64,000 bases of DNA, taken from Mesorhizobium sp. M3A.F.Ca.ET.080.04.2.1 (GTDB lineage: Bacteria > Pseudomonadota > Alphaproteobacteria > Rhizobiales > Rhizobiaceae). The translations under genes and the position numbers were made by a program. Positions 17,116 to 25,541 of this stretch are shown here, piece by piece. The DNA lies in the NCBI RefSeq assembly GCF_003952525.1, contig NZ_CP034451.1, positions 2,604,001 through 2,668,000 on the forward strand, read 5' to 3'. The first letter of the stretch is position 1. Every line of letters starts with the position of its first letter. Under the pieces are notes generated by a model, which did no database searches, was not told where the DNA came from, and saw only the letters and a list, made by a program, of their open reading frames with translations.

Positions 17116-18306
17116 ATGAGCAGCAAAAAGCGTAATTGGAAGCCTCAGACGGCACTCGTGCATGGCGGAACGCTGCGTTCCGGCTTCGGCGAGACTGCCG
17201 AGGCGATCTACCTCACCCAGGGCTATGTCTATGAGAGCGCGCAGGCGGCGGAAGCCCGTTTCAAGGGCGAGGAGCCGGGCTTCATCTATTCGCGCTACGC
17301 CAACCCGACAGTCGACATGTTCGAAAAGCGCATGTGCGCGCTGGAGGGCGCAGAGGACGCGCGCGCCACCGCTTCGGGCATGGCGGCGGTGACGGCGGCA
17401 CTGCTCTGCAGCGCCAGGGCCGGCGACCATATCGTTGCGGCCCGCGCCCTGTTCGGCTCATGCCGCTGGGTGGTCGAGACGCTGGCGCCGAAATACGGCA
17501 TCGAGGCGACGCTGGTCGACGGCACCGACATTGCGAACTGGGAAAAAGCGGTCAGGCCGAACACGAAGCTGTTCTTCCTGGAAAGCCCGACCAACCCGAC
17601 GCTTGAAGTGGTCGACATCACTGCCGTTGCCGCGCTCGCCAACTCGATCGGCGCCAGGCTGATCGTCGACAATGTCTTTGCCACGCCGCTGCAGCAGAAG
17701 CCGTTGCAGCTCGGCGCGCATATCGTCGTCTATTCGGCAACCAAGCACATCGACGGCCAGGGGCGCTGTCTCGGCGGCATCATCCTGTCGGACAAAAAGT
17801 GGATCGACGAGAACCTGCACGACTATTTCCGCCACACCGGTCCGAGCCTCTCGCCCTTCAATGCCTGGACGCTGCTCAAGGGCCTGGAGACGCTGCCGCT
17901 GCGCGTGCGCCAGCAGACGGAAAGCGCCGGCAAGATCGCGGACTTTCTGGCGGAGCGGCCGGAGATTGCCCGCGTCATCTATCCGGGCCGGGCCGACCAC
18001 CCGCAGGCCGATATCGTCAGGAAGCAGATGTCGGGCGGCTCGACGCTGATCTGCCTCGACGTCAAGGGCGGCAAACAGGCGGCATTCGCCGTCCAGAACG
18101 CGCTCGACATCGTGCTGATCTCCAACAATCTCGGCGACGCCAAGAGCCTGATCACCCATCCGGCGACGACGACGCACAAGAACCTCAGCGACGAGGCGCG
18201 GGCGGAGCTTGGCATCGGGCCCGGCACGCTCAGGCTGTCCGTCGGGCTGGAGGATACGGATGACCTGCTCGCCGACCTCGAACAGGCGCTGAAGGCGGCC
18301 AAGTAG
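17116..18306 (+). CDS. metZ: O-succinylhomoserine sulfhydrylase
   Basis: 396-residue PLP enzyme that converts O-succinylhomoserine and sulfide to homocysteine (direct sulfhydrylation route to methionine). PLP-binding features are visible: YSRYANPT, ASGMAAVTAAL for cofactor phosphate, FLESPTNPTLEVVDI, VDNVFATP and the Schiff-base Lys in VVYSATKHIDGQGR. The MetZ-specific start PQTALVHGGTLRSGFGETAEAI supports this over cystathionine synthase. The ATG at 17116 follows the weak site AGCAGGG; the frame is open from 17098. Control by the upstream SAM-II riboswitch agrees with the assignment. Confidence 0.95.
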   Translation: MSSKKRNWKPQTALVHGGTLRSGFGETAEAIYLTQGYVYESAQAAEARFKGEEPGFIYSRYANPTVDMFEKRMCALEGAEDARATASGMAAVTAALLCSARAGDHIVAARALFGSCRWVVETLAPKYGIEATLVDGTDIANWEKAVRPNTKLFFLESPTNPTLEVVDITAVAALANSIGARLIVDNVFATPLQQKPLQLGAHIVVYSATKHIDGQGRCLGGIILSDKKWIDENLHDYFRHTGPSLSPFNAWTLLKGLETLPLRVRQQTESAGKIADFLAERPEIARVIYPGRADHPQADIVRKQMSGGSTLICLDVKGGKQAAFAVQNALDIVLISNNLGDAKSLITHPATTTHKNLSDEARAELGIGPGTLRLSVGLEDTDDLLADLEQALKAAK

Positions 18307-18325
18307 GCGGTGCCGGTTGGGCGCC

Positions 18326-18438
18326 GCTTAATGCATGTCGCTAGAAGTGTGCAGCGGTTCTGGGACAACGACATGCATCAAAGCAAAGGCCTGAAGCGCG
18401 TGAACTGAATTCGCTAATGCGTATCAGTGCGACCCGCT
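18326..18438 (-). repeat. Dispersed palindromic repeat, family A, copy 1
   Basis: ATGCATGTCG (18331-18340) and CGACATGCAT (18369-18378) bound an inner segment, read on the minus strand, of CCCAGAACCGCTGCACACTT. A leader GCTTCAGGCCTTTGCTTTG joins it, on the minus strand, to the stop of the glycosyltransferase gene (18439-18441). Related copies lie at 31617-31690, 31692-31745 and 51271-51343. Confidence 0.8.
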
Positions 18439-19584
18439 TTAGGCGCCCTCTTCCAGCTCGGTCATCGCATTGGCGCGGATGGTCATGGCGTTGCCGCGCC
18501 AGTCGACGGCACCGCCGAACCAGCCGCGCGCCCAGATGGCGGGAAGCAGGGCGTCGCGCACCATCATCGCGGTGATGCTGCGCGGCGATAGATACCAGCC
18601 CTTGGACGAGGCGAGCAGGCATTCCGGCAGATAGGCGATGGCCAGCACGCAAAGCGCCGTGGCAGGCAGGCTGACGCCGGCGCTGGCCGCCGCGATCAGC
18701 GCGAGCAAGAGCGGAGCCGCCACGCCGGTGAGGACCTCGGGGACGAAGAATTGCGGGAAGGTGACGCGCCGCAGCCTCGCCCAGCGCGCCTGGCGCGACC
18801 AGACTTCGGCGAGCCGACGCTGGCCGAGCGGCTGCTCGAAGGGCGCTGCGACCAGATTGACCTTCAGGCCAAGCCCGTTGACCAGCTTGGTGGCGGCCGC
18901 ATCCTCGGCGATCTCGGCAGCCAAAGCGTGGATGCCGCCACTGCCGTCGAGCAGCGGCTTGTTCCACAGCATGCTCTTGCCTTGGGCAAAGCCGAGGCCG
19001 AGCGCTTCGCCGGCATATTGCCAGCGCGCCTGCAACGTGTTGAGGAAGGCACATTCGACCTCGGCCCAGAAGCCGTCCGGGCGCGAGCCGATCGGCGTCG
19101 AGCAGACGAGGCCGGTATCCGGCCGCCATGCCGCCAGCAGATGCTGGACATAGTCCTTCGGCATCAGCACGTTGGAATCGGCAAGGATCACCCAATCGTT
19201 CCGGGCCGCCTGCCATCCCTTGACGCAATTGTTGAGCTTGGGATTGGCGCTCACCTTGTCGTCGCCGATGAGCAACCGCGCCGGAACCTTGGGGTATCGC
19301 GCGATCGCGGCACTGACGAGTTTGATTACCGGATCTTCGCCATGGGCGACGCAGAAGATCAGCTCGTAGCGCGGCCAGTCGAGCGAGAAGGCGCGCTGGA
19401 GCGTCTCCCTTGTGAACGCCTCGACGCCACGCAGAGGCACAACGATCGAGACGGCCGGCTGCTTGCTTGCAGGGGGAGCAATGACGTGGCGCCGCTTCAG
19501 CCGCGATGCCGCCAAGAGGATGCTGGCGAGATTGGAAACAAGTAGGGCTGACGAGGTGACGGCGGCCGCGAAAGTCAGTTCCAT
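18439..19584 (-). CDS. Membrane glycosyltransferase of the ceramide glucosyltransferase family (GT21)
   Basis: 381-residue enzyme. It has an N-terminal membrane segment (LTFAAAVTSSALLVSNLASILL), then a family 2-like catalytic domain: PAVSIVVPLRG, the D1 region ELIFCVAHGEDPV, NPKLNNCVKGWQAA, the DxD-like ILADSNVLMP, and (Q/R)QARWARLRRVTFP, equivalent to the (Q/R)XXRW product-binding motif. Two or more C-terminal membrane segments follow (LLLALIAAASAGVSLPATAL). Bacterial homologs glycosylate ceramide or diacylglycerol; processive glycolipid synthases of this type are known from Mesorhizobium and Agrobacterium, where glycolipids replace phospholipids under phosphate starvation. Start at 19584 chosen by family length; the frame is open to 19686. 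Confidence 0.85.
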   Translation of the reverse strand: MELTFAAAVTSSALLVSNLASILLAASRLKRRHVIAPPASKQPAVSIVVPLRGVEAFTRETLQRAFSLDWPRYELIFCVAHGEDPVIKLVSAAIARYPKVPARLLIGDDKVSANPKLNNCVKGWQAARNDWVILADSNVLMPKDYVQHLLAAWRPDTGLVCSTPIGSRPDGFWAEVECAFLNTLQARWQYAGEALGLGFAQGKSMLWNKPLLDGSGGIHALAAEIAEDAAATKLVNGLGLKVNLVAAPFEQPLGQRRLAEVWSRQARWARLRRVTFPQFFVPEVLTGVAAPLLLALIAAASAGVSLPATALCVLAIAYLPECLLASSKGWYLSPRSITAMMVRDALLPAIWARGWFGGAVDWRGNAMTIRANAMTELEEGA

Positions 19585-19800
19585 CGAAGTCTGGCACTCC
19601 CGAAAGGCCGCCCGCGGCCATCCATTCGACGGAGCGCCCGAGTCGCCCGACACGGTTTGTGCACACCAACCATTGTCATGTGTCACTCAAATGACATTGT
19701 TTGGCGGCACTGCGCGTCGAGGTCGGGAGATTGGGCTGCCTTGCGTTGATAATGCCGCGCAGCGCGACAAATATTTCCTGCCGCAGCACCGGAGTTGCTC

Positions 19801-20193
19801 ATGTATCGCGCCGTGACGCGGAACATAGAAGTGCAGGTCAGGCCGTTCTTCCTGGAGGATCGCTCCGATCCATCAGAGAACCGCTATGTCTGGGGATACC
19901 AGGTGACGATCGACAATCGATCGGAAGAGTTCGTTCAGCTTCTATCGCGCTACTGGCACATCACCGACGGTCATGGCCGCGTCGAGGAAGTGCGTGGCGC
20001 GGGCGTCGTCGGCGACCAGCCGGAACTCAACCCCGGCGACAGCTACCAGTACACGTCGGGCTGCCCCCTCTCGACGCCGTCCGGCATCATGGTCGGCCAC
20101 TATACGATGCGCAACGGGCGCGGCGAGATGTTCGACGTCGCGATCCCGGCCTTCTCGCTCGACATGCCGGGCACAAGGCGGACGGTGAATTAG
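19801..20193 (+). CDS. apaG: ApaG domain protein
   Basis: 130-residue ApaG (DUF525) protein, a single immunoglobulin/fibronectin-like beta domain. It starts with the usual [22 protein letters not shown], followed by [24 protein letters not shown], the hallmark [20 protein letters not shown], and [18 protein letters not shown]. The molecular role is unclear; in enterobacteria apaG is linked to ApaH. ATG at 19801 follows GGAG. It sits divergently from the glycosyltransferase gene. Confidence 0.95.
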   Translation: MYRAVTRNIEVQVRPFFLEDRSDPSENRYVWGYQVTIDNRSEEFVQLLSRYWHITDGHGRVEEVRGAGVVGDQPELNPGDSYQYTSGCPLSTPSGIMVGHYTMRNGRGEMFDVAIPAFSLDMPGTRRTVN

Positions 20194-20385
20194 TGCCGGC
20201 CTGTCCGCGCATCTTGGCGCCACATATCGACTGGCTGCATGCGCCATCTCTGCTCCAACTGGATCAGTCCGATTGGCGCTGCCGCAGGATCGGCACTTTC
20301 GCCAAACGCAGCGTCCAATGCCAAGCGATGCCGTGAAAGCGCCGCGCCAACAGGAGTGTCCGGCCATGCTCGAAGCAGCAGCCTC

Positions 20386-21186
20386 ATGAGCAGTATTGAA
20401 ACAGGATTGTTTCTCGGCCGGATACCATTCGCGAAAGTCGGAACGCGACCGGAAAGTCTTATTGTCATCAACGGCGGTCAAGGGTTCATGATGAAGCCCG
20501 AACCTTCCAGATTGGAAAAGGACGCCAGACGGCTCAAACGGATCCTTCCACCGGGCATGAGCTTTGTGCTGATCAGCTACGATCCAGATCCAAAAGACGA
20601 TGTTTCACTCAGGAATATGGCTCGAGACATCTCAGAGATCATCGACACCAACCTCAACAAGCCGGCACGTTTGATGGGTATTTCCTATGGCGGCGTGGTG
20701 GCAACGCATGTGGCCGCAGACTATCCCGACTCCGTGGAAAAACTGATCTTACTGGCGAGCGCACATGGCTTTTCGGCCGATGGAAAAAAGCGGCTCCACA
20801 GACAGATCCAATTCGCGAAAGACGAACAATTTCATGTGCTGGAGGAATTCGCGACGGTATTTCGGCGACCGTGGCTGAACCTGCTGTTGCGTTTTCGCCT
20901 GATGTTCAAACGCAGATTGATTGCACGAATGGGAGCCCAGAGTTCAATCGTCCGCTACCTCGAAGCAATGCTCCACAACAATGTGACGAACGAAGACCTT
21001 CGCAACATCTCGGCCAGAACCTTGATCCTAGGCGGTGAAAGGGACCAGTTCTTCGGCAGCGGCATGATGGAAGCCGCCGCGAGTGGGATCGGGGGAGCGA
21101 AGCTCATGGTGCTCGCGGAAGAAACCCATATGGCCCCAGTCGAACGAGCATCAGATGTCCGCAAGCACATCCAGGAATTCATTTGA
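20386..21186 (+). CDS. Alpha/beta hydrolase
   Basis: 266-residue alpha/beta hydrolase: ESLIVINGGQGF near the oxyanion strand, the nucleophile elbow LMGISYGGVVATH (Gly-x-Ser-x-Gly), LILGGERDQFF with the acidic residue and EETHMAPVE with the likely catalytic His. Substrate unknown. ATG at 20386 begins recognisable sequence; the frame is open to 20239. The codon usage is visibly less GC-rich (many AAA, GAA, TTT, CTT codons) than neighbours such as apaG and hslO, suggesting acquisition. It ends before a strong terminator shared with hslO. Confidence 0.8.
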   Translation: MSSIETGLFLGRIPFAKVGTRPESLIVINGGQGFMMKPEPSRLEKDARRLKRILPPGMSFVLISYDPDPKDDVSLRNMARDISEIIDTNLNKPARLMGISYGGVVATHVAADYPDSVEKLILLASAHGFSADGKKRLHRQIQFAKDEQFHVLEEFATVFRRPWLNLLLRFRLMFKRRLIARMGAQSSIVRYLEAMLHNNVTNEDLRNISARTLILGGERDQFFGSGMMEAAASGIGGAKLMVLAEETHMAPVERASDVRKHIQEFI

Positions 21187-21251
21187 CGTCGGCATACCGC
21201 GGCAACGAAGCCCTATCAAACAAGGGAACGACGCCAAGGCGAGCTAAAATC

Positions 21252-21281
21252 CTCTCCCCCGACGGGTCTCTCGGGGGAGAG
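21252..21281. terminator. Bidirectional terminator between hydrolase and hslO
   Basis: CTCTCCCCCGA - cgggtctc - TCGGGGGAGAG, an 11-pair perfect stem with an 8-base loop. On the minus strand it is followed by GATTTTAGC. It lies between the convergent stops at 21186 and 21321. Confidence 0.85.
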
Positions 21282-21320
21282 AAGACAGATGGGGAAAGGT
21301 CTTGTGAACAAGAAGCGACC

Positions 21321-22331
21321 TTATCCAGCCGCCACGAACTCCGTCGGATCGAAATCGTACTGCGTCGAGCAGAATTCGCAGGCGACATGGATGCCGCCCT
21401 CTTCGGTCGAGTCCTTGATCTCCTGCGCCGAAAAACCCTCGAGAATGCCGCGGATCTTTTCGCGCGAGCAGGAGCATTCGTCGGCGACCGGCACACCGCG
21501 GAAGACACGCACGCCGTGCTCGTGGAACAGCCGGTAGAGCAGCCGTTCGGCGCCCACGGTCGGATCGATCAACTCGGTCGGCTCGGTGGTGCCGAGCAGT
21601 GCCAGAAGCTCCTGCCAGGAATTGTCGGCCGGCTCGTGCGTCACATTGCGCGGATCGCCGTCGCCGCCCGAAATATCGGGAACGCGCATCCGCTCCGACG
21701 CCTGCGGCAGGAACTGCGCCAGGATGCCGCCGGCGCGCCATTGCTCACGCGCGCCGCCGGGGCCGGGCGTCACCAGCTTGGCGACCGACATTCTGAGATC
21801 GGTCGGGATCTGCTCCGACTGCCGGAAATAGGTGCGAGCGGCGTCCTCCAGCGACGTGCCGTCAAGCTGGACGATACCCTGATAGCGCTGCGTATGCGCG
21901 CCCTGGTCGATGGTCAGCGCCAGGACGCCTGCGCCGAGCAGCGCCTGCTGCGAGGTCTGGCCCGTTGCGGTCAGCGCCTCGAGCCTGTCGGCATCAAATC
22001 GCGCATAGGCCCGCAGCGCGTGCGGCGTGGTGAAGTCCGCCACCAGCATGTCGACCGGCCCGTCGGTGCGGGTCTGCAGGATGAACTTACCTTCGAACTT
22101 CAATGAGGTGCCGAGCAGCACGGTCAGCACGCAGGCCTCCGCGAGCAGGCGGGCGACCGGCTCTGGATAGTCGTGGCGGCTCAAAATGGCGTCGAGCATC
22201 GGCCCGAGTTGCACGGTGCGGCCGCGCACGTCGAGCGGCGCGACCTCGTACGGAACGACATGGTCGTCGCCGGCGAAGCCGAATTCACCGAGTCTGGGTT
22301 GATGTTCAGCCAATGGGCGGGTTTCCAACAT
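21321..22331 (-). CDS. hslO: Redox-activated chaperone Hsp33
   Basis: 336-residue Hsp33, a holdase that becomes active when its zinc-binding cysteines are oxidised. The redox zinc site is visible at the C-terminus: ADECSCSREKI and HVACEFCSTQYDF (CxC and CxxC). The N-terminal chaperone core includes EACVLTVLLGTSLKFEGKFILQ. Start at 22331 has GGAG eight bases upstream; an ATG at 22355 is possible. It follows argD-argF on the same strand, an order common in Rhizobiales, and may be co-transcribed with them. Confidence 0.95.
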   Translation of the reverse strand: MLETRPLAEHQPRLGEFGFAGDDHVVPYEVAPLDVRGRTVQLGPMLDAILSRHDYPEPVARLLAEACVLTVLLGTSLKFEGKFILQTRTDGPVDMLVADFTTPHALRAYARFDADRLEALTATGQTSQQALLGAGVLALTIDQGAHTQRYQGIVQLDGTSLEDAARTYFRQSEQIPTDLRMSVAKLVTPGPGGAREQWRAGGILAQFLPQASERMRVPDISGGDGDPRNVTHEPADNSWQELLALLGTTEPTELIDPTVGAERLLYRLFHEHGVRVFRGVPVADECSCSREKIRGILEGFSAQEIKDSTEEGGIHVACEFCSTQYDFDPTEFVAAG

Positions 22332-22448
22332 GACAAAGCTCCGGGGCGCGGCCATGCCGCCCGGCGGGCAGCATGCGCAGGAACGCGCTCGATTTGCGTG
22401 ATGGCCCGCAGATAGGCATCACGTTGGCCCGGATCAAGGCAACCCCAT

Positions 22449-23360
22449 TCAAGCGCCCAGGCACCAGGCCAGCACCGCCTTCTGGGCGTGCAGCCGGTTC
22501 TCGGCCTCGTCGAACACCACCGAATGCGGCCCGTCGATCACCTCGTCGGTCACCTCCTCGCCACGATGCGCCGGCAGGCAGTGCATGAACAGCGCGTCAG
22601 GCTTTGCCTTGGCCATCAGCGCCGCGTTGACCTGGTAAGGCAGGAAGACATTATGACCGCGCGCGCGGTGCTCCTGGCCCATCGATACCCAGCAATCGGT
22701 GACGATGCAGTCCGCCTGGTCGACGGCTTCCTCGGCGTTGCGGGTGAAACTCAGCTTGCCGCCATTGGCCTTCGCCCAGTCGACATGCTTTTCGGCCGGC
22801 TCGCTGCCTTCGGGCACGGCGACATTGAGCTTGAAGCGGAAGCGCGCGGAGGCTTCCAACAGCGAGTGCAGCACGTTGTTGCCGTCGCCGGTCCAGGCGA
22901 AGGTCTTGCCGGCCACCGGACCACGATGCTCCTCGAAGGTCATGATGTCGGCCATCAGCTGGCAGGGGTGAGTGTCGTCGGTCAGGCCGTTGATGACCGG
23001 AACGGTGGCATTCTCGGTGAGCTCCAGCAGCCGGTCATGCGAAGTGGTGCGGATCATGATCGCATCGACATAGCGTGACAGCACCTTGGCGGTGTCGGCG
23101 ATGGTCTCGGAACGGCCGAGCTGCATCTCGGTGCCGGTCAGCATGATCGTCTCGCCGCCGAGTTGCCGCATGCCGACATCGAAGGACACGCGCGTGCGCG
23201 TCGAAGGTTTGTCAAAAATCATCGCCAGCACCTTGCCTTCGAGCGGCTTCGAGCGCTCGCCGGCCTTGAGCCTGGTCTTGCGCGCCATCGCATCGTCCAG
23301 CATGAAGCGCAGATCGCCTTCGGAAACGGCGGACAGATCGGTGAAGTGACGAACACTCAT
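22449..23360 (-). CDS. argF: Ornithine carbamoyltransferase
   Basis: Converts ornithine and carbamoyl phosphate to citrulline in arginine synthesis. 303 residues, normal length. The carbamoyl phosphate motif is [14 protein letters not shown], with [35 protein letters not shown] and the C-terminal ornithine motif [13 protein letters not shown]. The start is the ATG at 23360, the natural N-terminus [10 protein letters not shown]; an open frame extends further into argD but is its shadow. Only 16 bases separate it from argD, so the two form an operon. Confidence 0.97.
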   Translation of the reverse strand: MSVRHFTDLSAVSEGDLRFMLDDAMARKTRLKAGERSKPLEGKVLAMIFDKPSTRTRVSFDVGMRQLGGETIMLTGTEMQLGRSETIADTAKVLSRYVDAIMIRTTSHDRLLELTENATVPVINGLTDDTHPCQLMADIMTFEEHRGPVAGKTFAWTGDGNNVLHSLLEASARFRFKLNVAVPEGSEPAEKHVDWAKANGGKLSFTRNAEEAVDQADCIVTDCWVSMGQEHRARGHNVFLPYQVNAALMAKAKPDALFMHCLPAHRGEEVTDEVIDGPHSVVFDEAENRLHAQKAVLAWCLGA

Positions 23361-23376
23361 CGGCAGGTTTCCAGGA

Positions 23377-24576
23377 CTACTTGGCAGCTTCGGCGACAAT
23401 GGCGTTCGCCAGCCCGCGGGCGCCGGCGCGGATGCGGTCCAGCGCCTCGCCGATCTCGGCATCGGTGACGGTGAGCGGCGGCAACAGACGAATGACATTG
23501 TCGCCGGCCGGCACCGCAAGCAAGTGCTGGTCGCGCAGCGCCATGTTCACCTTGGTGTTGGGCATGGCGCATTTAAGCCCAAGCATCAGGCCGGTTCCCC
23601 TGATGCCTTCGATGACGTCGGGAAACTCGTCGGCGACCGACGCGAGACCCTGCTTCAGGAGCAGCGCCTTGCGCTGCACGTCTTCGAGGAAGCTGTCGGC
23701 CAGCACCACGTCGAGCACGGCGTTGCCGACAGCCATCGCCAGGGGATTGCCGCCGAAGGTGGTGCCATGCACGCCGGCGGTCATGCCGGTGGCGGCCTCG
23801 TCGGTCGCGAGACAGGCGCCCATCGGGAAGCCGCCGCCGATTCCCTTGGCGATCGCCATCAGATCCGGCGTGACGCCCGTCCACTCATGCGCGAACAGCT
23901 TGCCGGTGCGGCCGATGCCGCACTGGACCTCGTCGAAGATCAGGAGCAGGCCGTGCTGGTCGCAGAGCTGGCGCAGGCGCTTCAGGGATTGCGGCGGCAC
24001 CGGGCGGATGCCGCCCTCGCCCTGCACCGGCTCGATCAGGATCGCAGCGGTCTCCGCCGTGATCGCCTTTTCGGCGGCGTCGATGTCGTCGAAAGCGACC
24101 TGGTCGAAGCCCTCGACCTTGGGACCGAAACCTTCGAGATACTTATATTGGCCGCCGGCAGCGATCGTCGCCAGGGTGCGCCCATGAAAAGCACCTTCGA
24201 AGGTGACGATGCGGAAGCGTTCCGGATGGCCCTTGACGAAATGATAGCGCCGCGCCGTCTTTATGGCGCATTCCAGCGCCTCGGCGCCCGAATTGGTGAA
24301 GAACACCTTGTCGGCAAAGGTCGCTTCGACCAGGCGGTCGCCCAGCCGGCGCTGCTCGGGGATCTCATAGAGATTGGACACGTGCCAGAGCTTGGCGGCC
24401 TGCTCGGTGAGCGCCGCCACAAGATGCGGGTGGCTGTGGCCCAGCGAATTCACGGCGATGCCGCCGGCGAAATCGAGATATCGCTCGCCCTTGACTGTGA
24501 CCAGCCAGGTCCCTTCCCCGCGCTCGAAAGCCAGGGGTGCACGAGCAAAGGTCTCGTAAAGCGCCGAACCGCTCAT
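23377..24576 (-). CDS. argD: Acetylornithine aminotransferase
   Basis: 399-residue PLP aminotransferase making N-acetylornithine (and probably succinyldiaminopimelate). Visible: [36 protein letters not shown] for cofactor phosphate, [24 protein letters not shown] and the Schiff-base Lys in [15 protein letters not shown]. First gene of argD-argF(-hslO). A rho-independent terminator and an arginine-rich small ORF lie directly upstream (24601-24714), suggesting attenuation. Confidence 0.97.
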   Translation of the reverse strand: MSGSALYETFARAPLAFERGEGTWLVTVKGERYLDFAGGIAVNSLGHSHPHLVAALTEQAAKLWHVSNLYEIPEQRRLGDRLVEATFADKVFFTNSGAEALECAIKTARRYHFVKGHPERFRIVTFEGAFHGRTLATIAAGGQYKYLEGFGPKVEGFDQVAFDDIDAAEKAITAETAAILIEPVQGEGGIRPVPPQSLKRLRQLCDQHGLLLIFDEVQCGIGRTGKLFAHEWTGVTPDLMAIAKGIGGGFPMGACLATDEAATGMTAGVHGTTFGGNPLAMAVGNAVLDVVLADSFLEDVQRKALLLKQGLASVADEFPDVIEGIRGTGLMLGLKCAMPNTKVNMALRDQHLLAVPAGDNVIRLLPPLTVTDAEIGEALDRIRAGARGLANAIVAEAAK

Positions 24577-24600
24577 TATATGCGTCTCCGGAACCGGAAA

Positions 24601-24714
24601 TCAAAAAAGCCGCCAATGCGGCGGCCTTTGCGGCTTATCGTGGTTTTCGGCCATGAAGTCAACGAAAAGGTCGCGCAGGAGTGCACGGCAAGCCCTGAGA
24701 CGGTGCCGGCTCAT
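24601..24714 (-). CDS. Candidate arginine-rich leader peptide of argD
   Basis: A 37-codon ORF reading MSRHRLRACRALLRDLF, then VDFMAENHDKPQRPPHW and RLF. Seven of 37 residues are Arg, five of them in the first 14, and its last codons run into the terminator whose T-run gives the TTT-TGA end. The architecture resembles leader peptides of attenuated amino-acid operons. Against it, no good ribosome site precedes the ATG (CCCGATCACTC). It is a hypothesis, not a confirmed gene. Confidence 0.35.
   Translation of the reverse strand: MSRHRLRACRALLRDLFVDFMAENHDKPQRPPHWRLF
24603..24625 (-). terminator. Terminator/attenuator hairpin 26 bases before argD
   Basis: On the minus strand GCCGCC - gcatt - GGCGGC followed by TTTTTT. 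A second upstream segment AAGCCGC can also pair with the same downstream arm GCGGCTT. There is too little room between this terminator and the argD ATG (24576) for a promoter, so argD transcription must pass through it. Confidence 0.75.
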
Positions 24715-24750
24715 GAGTGATCGGGCAAGTTGGGGAAAACCGCAAAAACC

Positions 24751-24898
24751 GAATCGGTGTTGCCTTCCGGACTCTTGTCACCGAGTCAGCGCATAAGGTA
24801 TTTGTAGTCGAGAAATAACTAGATTTCGTGCGGCGGACCTAATCACCCGGTACATCTGGTGTCGTTTGCCCGGCGGGAGCCGGGGCGGGAAAGGATTC
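24751..24898. promoter_or_regulatory. Cluster of four GANTC methylation sites in the gcrA promoter
   Basis: GAATC at 24751, GACTC at 24770, GAGTC at 24783 and GATTC at 24894, all within 150 bases upstream of gcrA. GANTC is the CcrM methylation site and GcrA acts at methylated GANTC promoters. The remainder of the 24715-24932 gap shows no other gene. Confidence 0.5.
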
Positions 24899-24932
24899 TG
24901 ACTGCCGTACGCCTCAGCAGGAGCGCGGTCTC

Positions 24933-25451
24933 ATGAATTGGACTGACGAGCGGGTCGAACTTCTCAGGAAATTGTGGTCGGAGGGCCTAAGCGCCAGCCA
25001 GATCGCCGCGCAGCTCGGCGGAGTGAGCCGCAATGCCGTCATCGGCAAGGTGCACCGCCTCAAGCTGTCGGGCCGCGGCCGGGCGACCGCGGCGCCGGCG
25101 CGGCAGAAGAAGGCCACACAGGGAGCCTCGATTCAGAAATCGGTGGCGCGCGCCGCGAGCGCTGCGCGCCACGTGACGGCCTCGATCGGCGCCACCGCCT
25201 TGCAGGTACAATTCGATGCCGAGCCGGTGGCGCGCCATTACATTCGCCCGGTCGAGAATGTCGTTGTGCCGATCTCCCGGCATCTGCAGCTCGTGGAACT
25301 GACCGAGCGCACCTGCAAATGGCCGAATGGCGATCCGCTGTCGGAAGAGTTCAGCTTCTGCGGCAACGACGCCGCCGAAACCGGTCCCTACTGCAAGTAC
25401 CATGCCCGCGTGGCGTTCCAGCCGGCGGCAGAAAGGCGGCGGGCGAGGTGA
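24933..25451 (+). CDS. gcrA: Cell-cycle regulator GcrA
   Basis: 172-residue GcrA, a sigma70-interacting cell-cycle transcription factor restricted mainly to alphaproteobacteria. The N-terminal helix-turn-helix is unmistakable: MNWTDERVELLRKLWSEGLS, then ASQIAAQLGGVSRNAVIGKV, then HRLKLSGRGR. A variable basic linker follows, then the C-terminal sigma-binding part LVELTERTCKWPNGDP, FSFCGN and PYCKYHARVAFQP. The stop codon TGA is the first TGA of a GGTGAAT heptamer array. Four GANTC sites lie upstream. Confidence 0.96.
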   Translation: MNWTDERVELLRKLWSEGLSASQIAAQLGGVSRNAVIGKVHRLKLSGRGRATAAPARQKKATQGASIQKSVARAASAARHVTASIGATALQVQFDAEPVARHYIRPVENVVVPISRHLQLVELTERTCKWPNGDPLSEEFSFCGNDAAETGPYCKYHARVAFQPAAERRRAR

Positions 25452-25541
25452 ATGGTGAATGGTGAATGGTGAATGGTGATACGGCAAGTCCGGCCGTGTG
25501 AAGTAGTTTTTCTATTCACTATTCACCATTCACCATTCACA
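25447..25541. repeat. Inverted array of GGTGAAT heptamers between gcrA and corA
   Basis: Left arm 25447-25479 holds four full GGTGAAT units plus a partial one; right arm 25514-25541 holds ATTCACT, two ATTCACC and a final ATTCAC. The arms pair over about 26 bases around a loop of roughly 35-40 bases. The first left unit supplies the gcrA TGA and the last right unit supplies the corA TGA (25537-25539). Probably a bidirectional terminator. Confidence 0.85.

Noticed and set aside
19670..19700. PHO box upstream of the glycolipid glycosyltransferase gene
   Set aside because: TGTCA elements are present, but the direct copies are 7 bases apart instead of 11 and the others are inverted, so it does not fit the PHO-box layout.
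23361..23519. N-terminal extension of ornithine carbamoyltransferase
   Set aside because: The extra 53 codons overlap the argD 3' end in another frame and do not resemble the enzyme; the ATG at 23360 gives the normal N-terminus.
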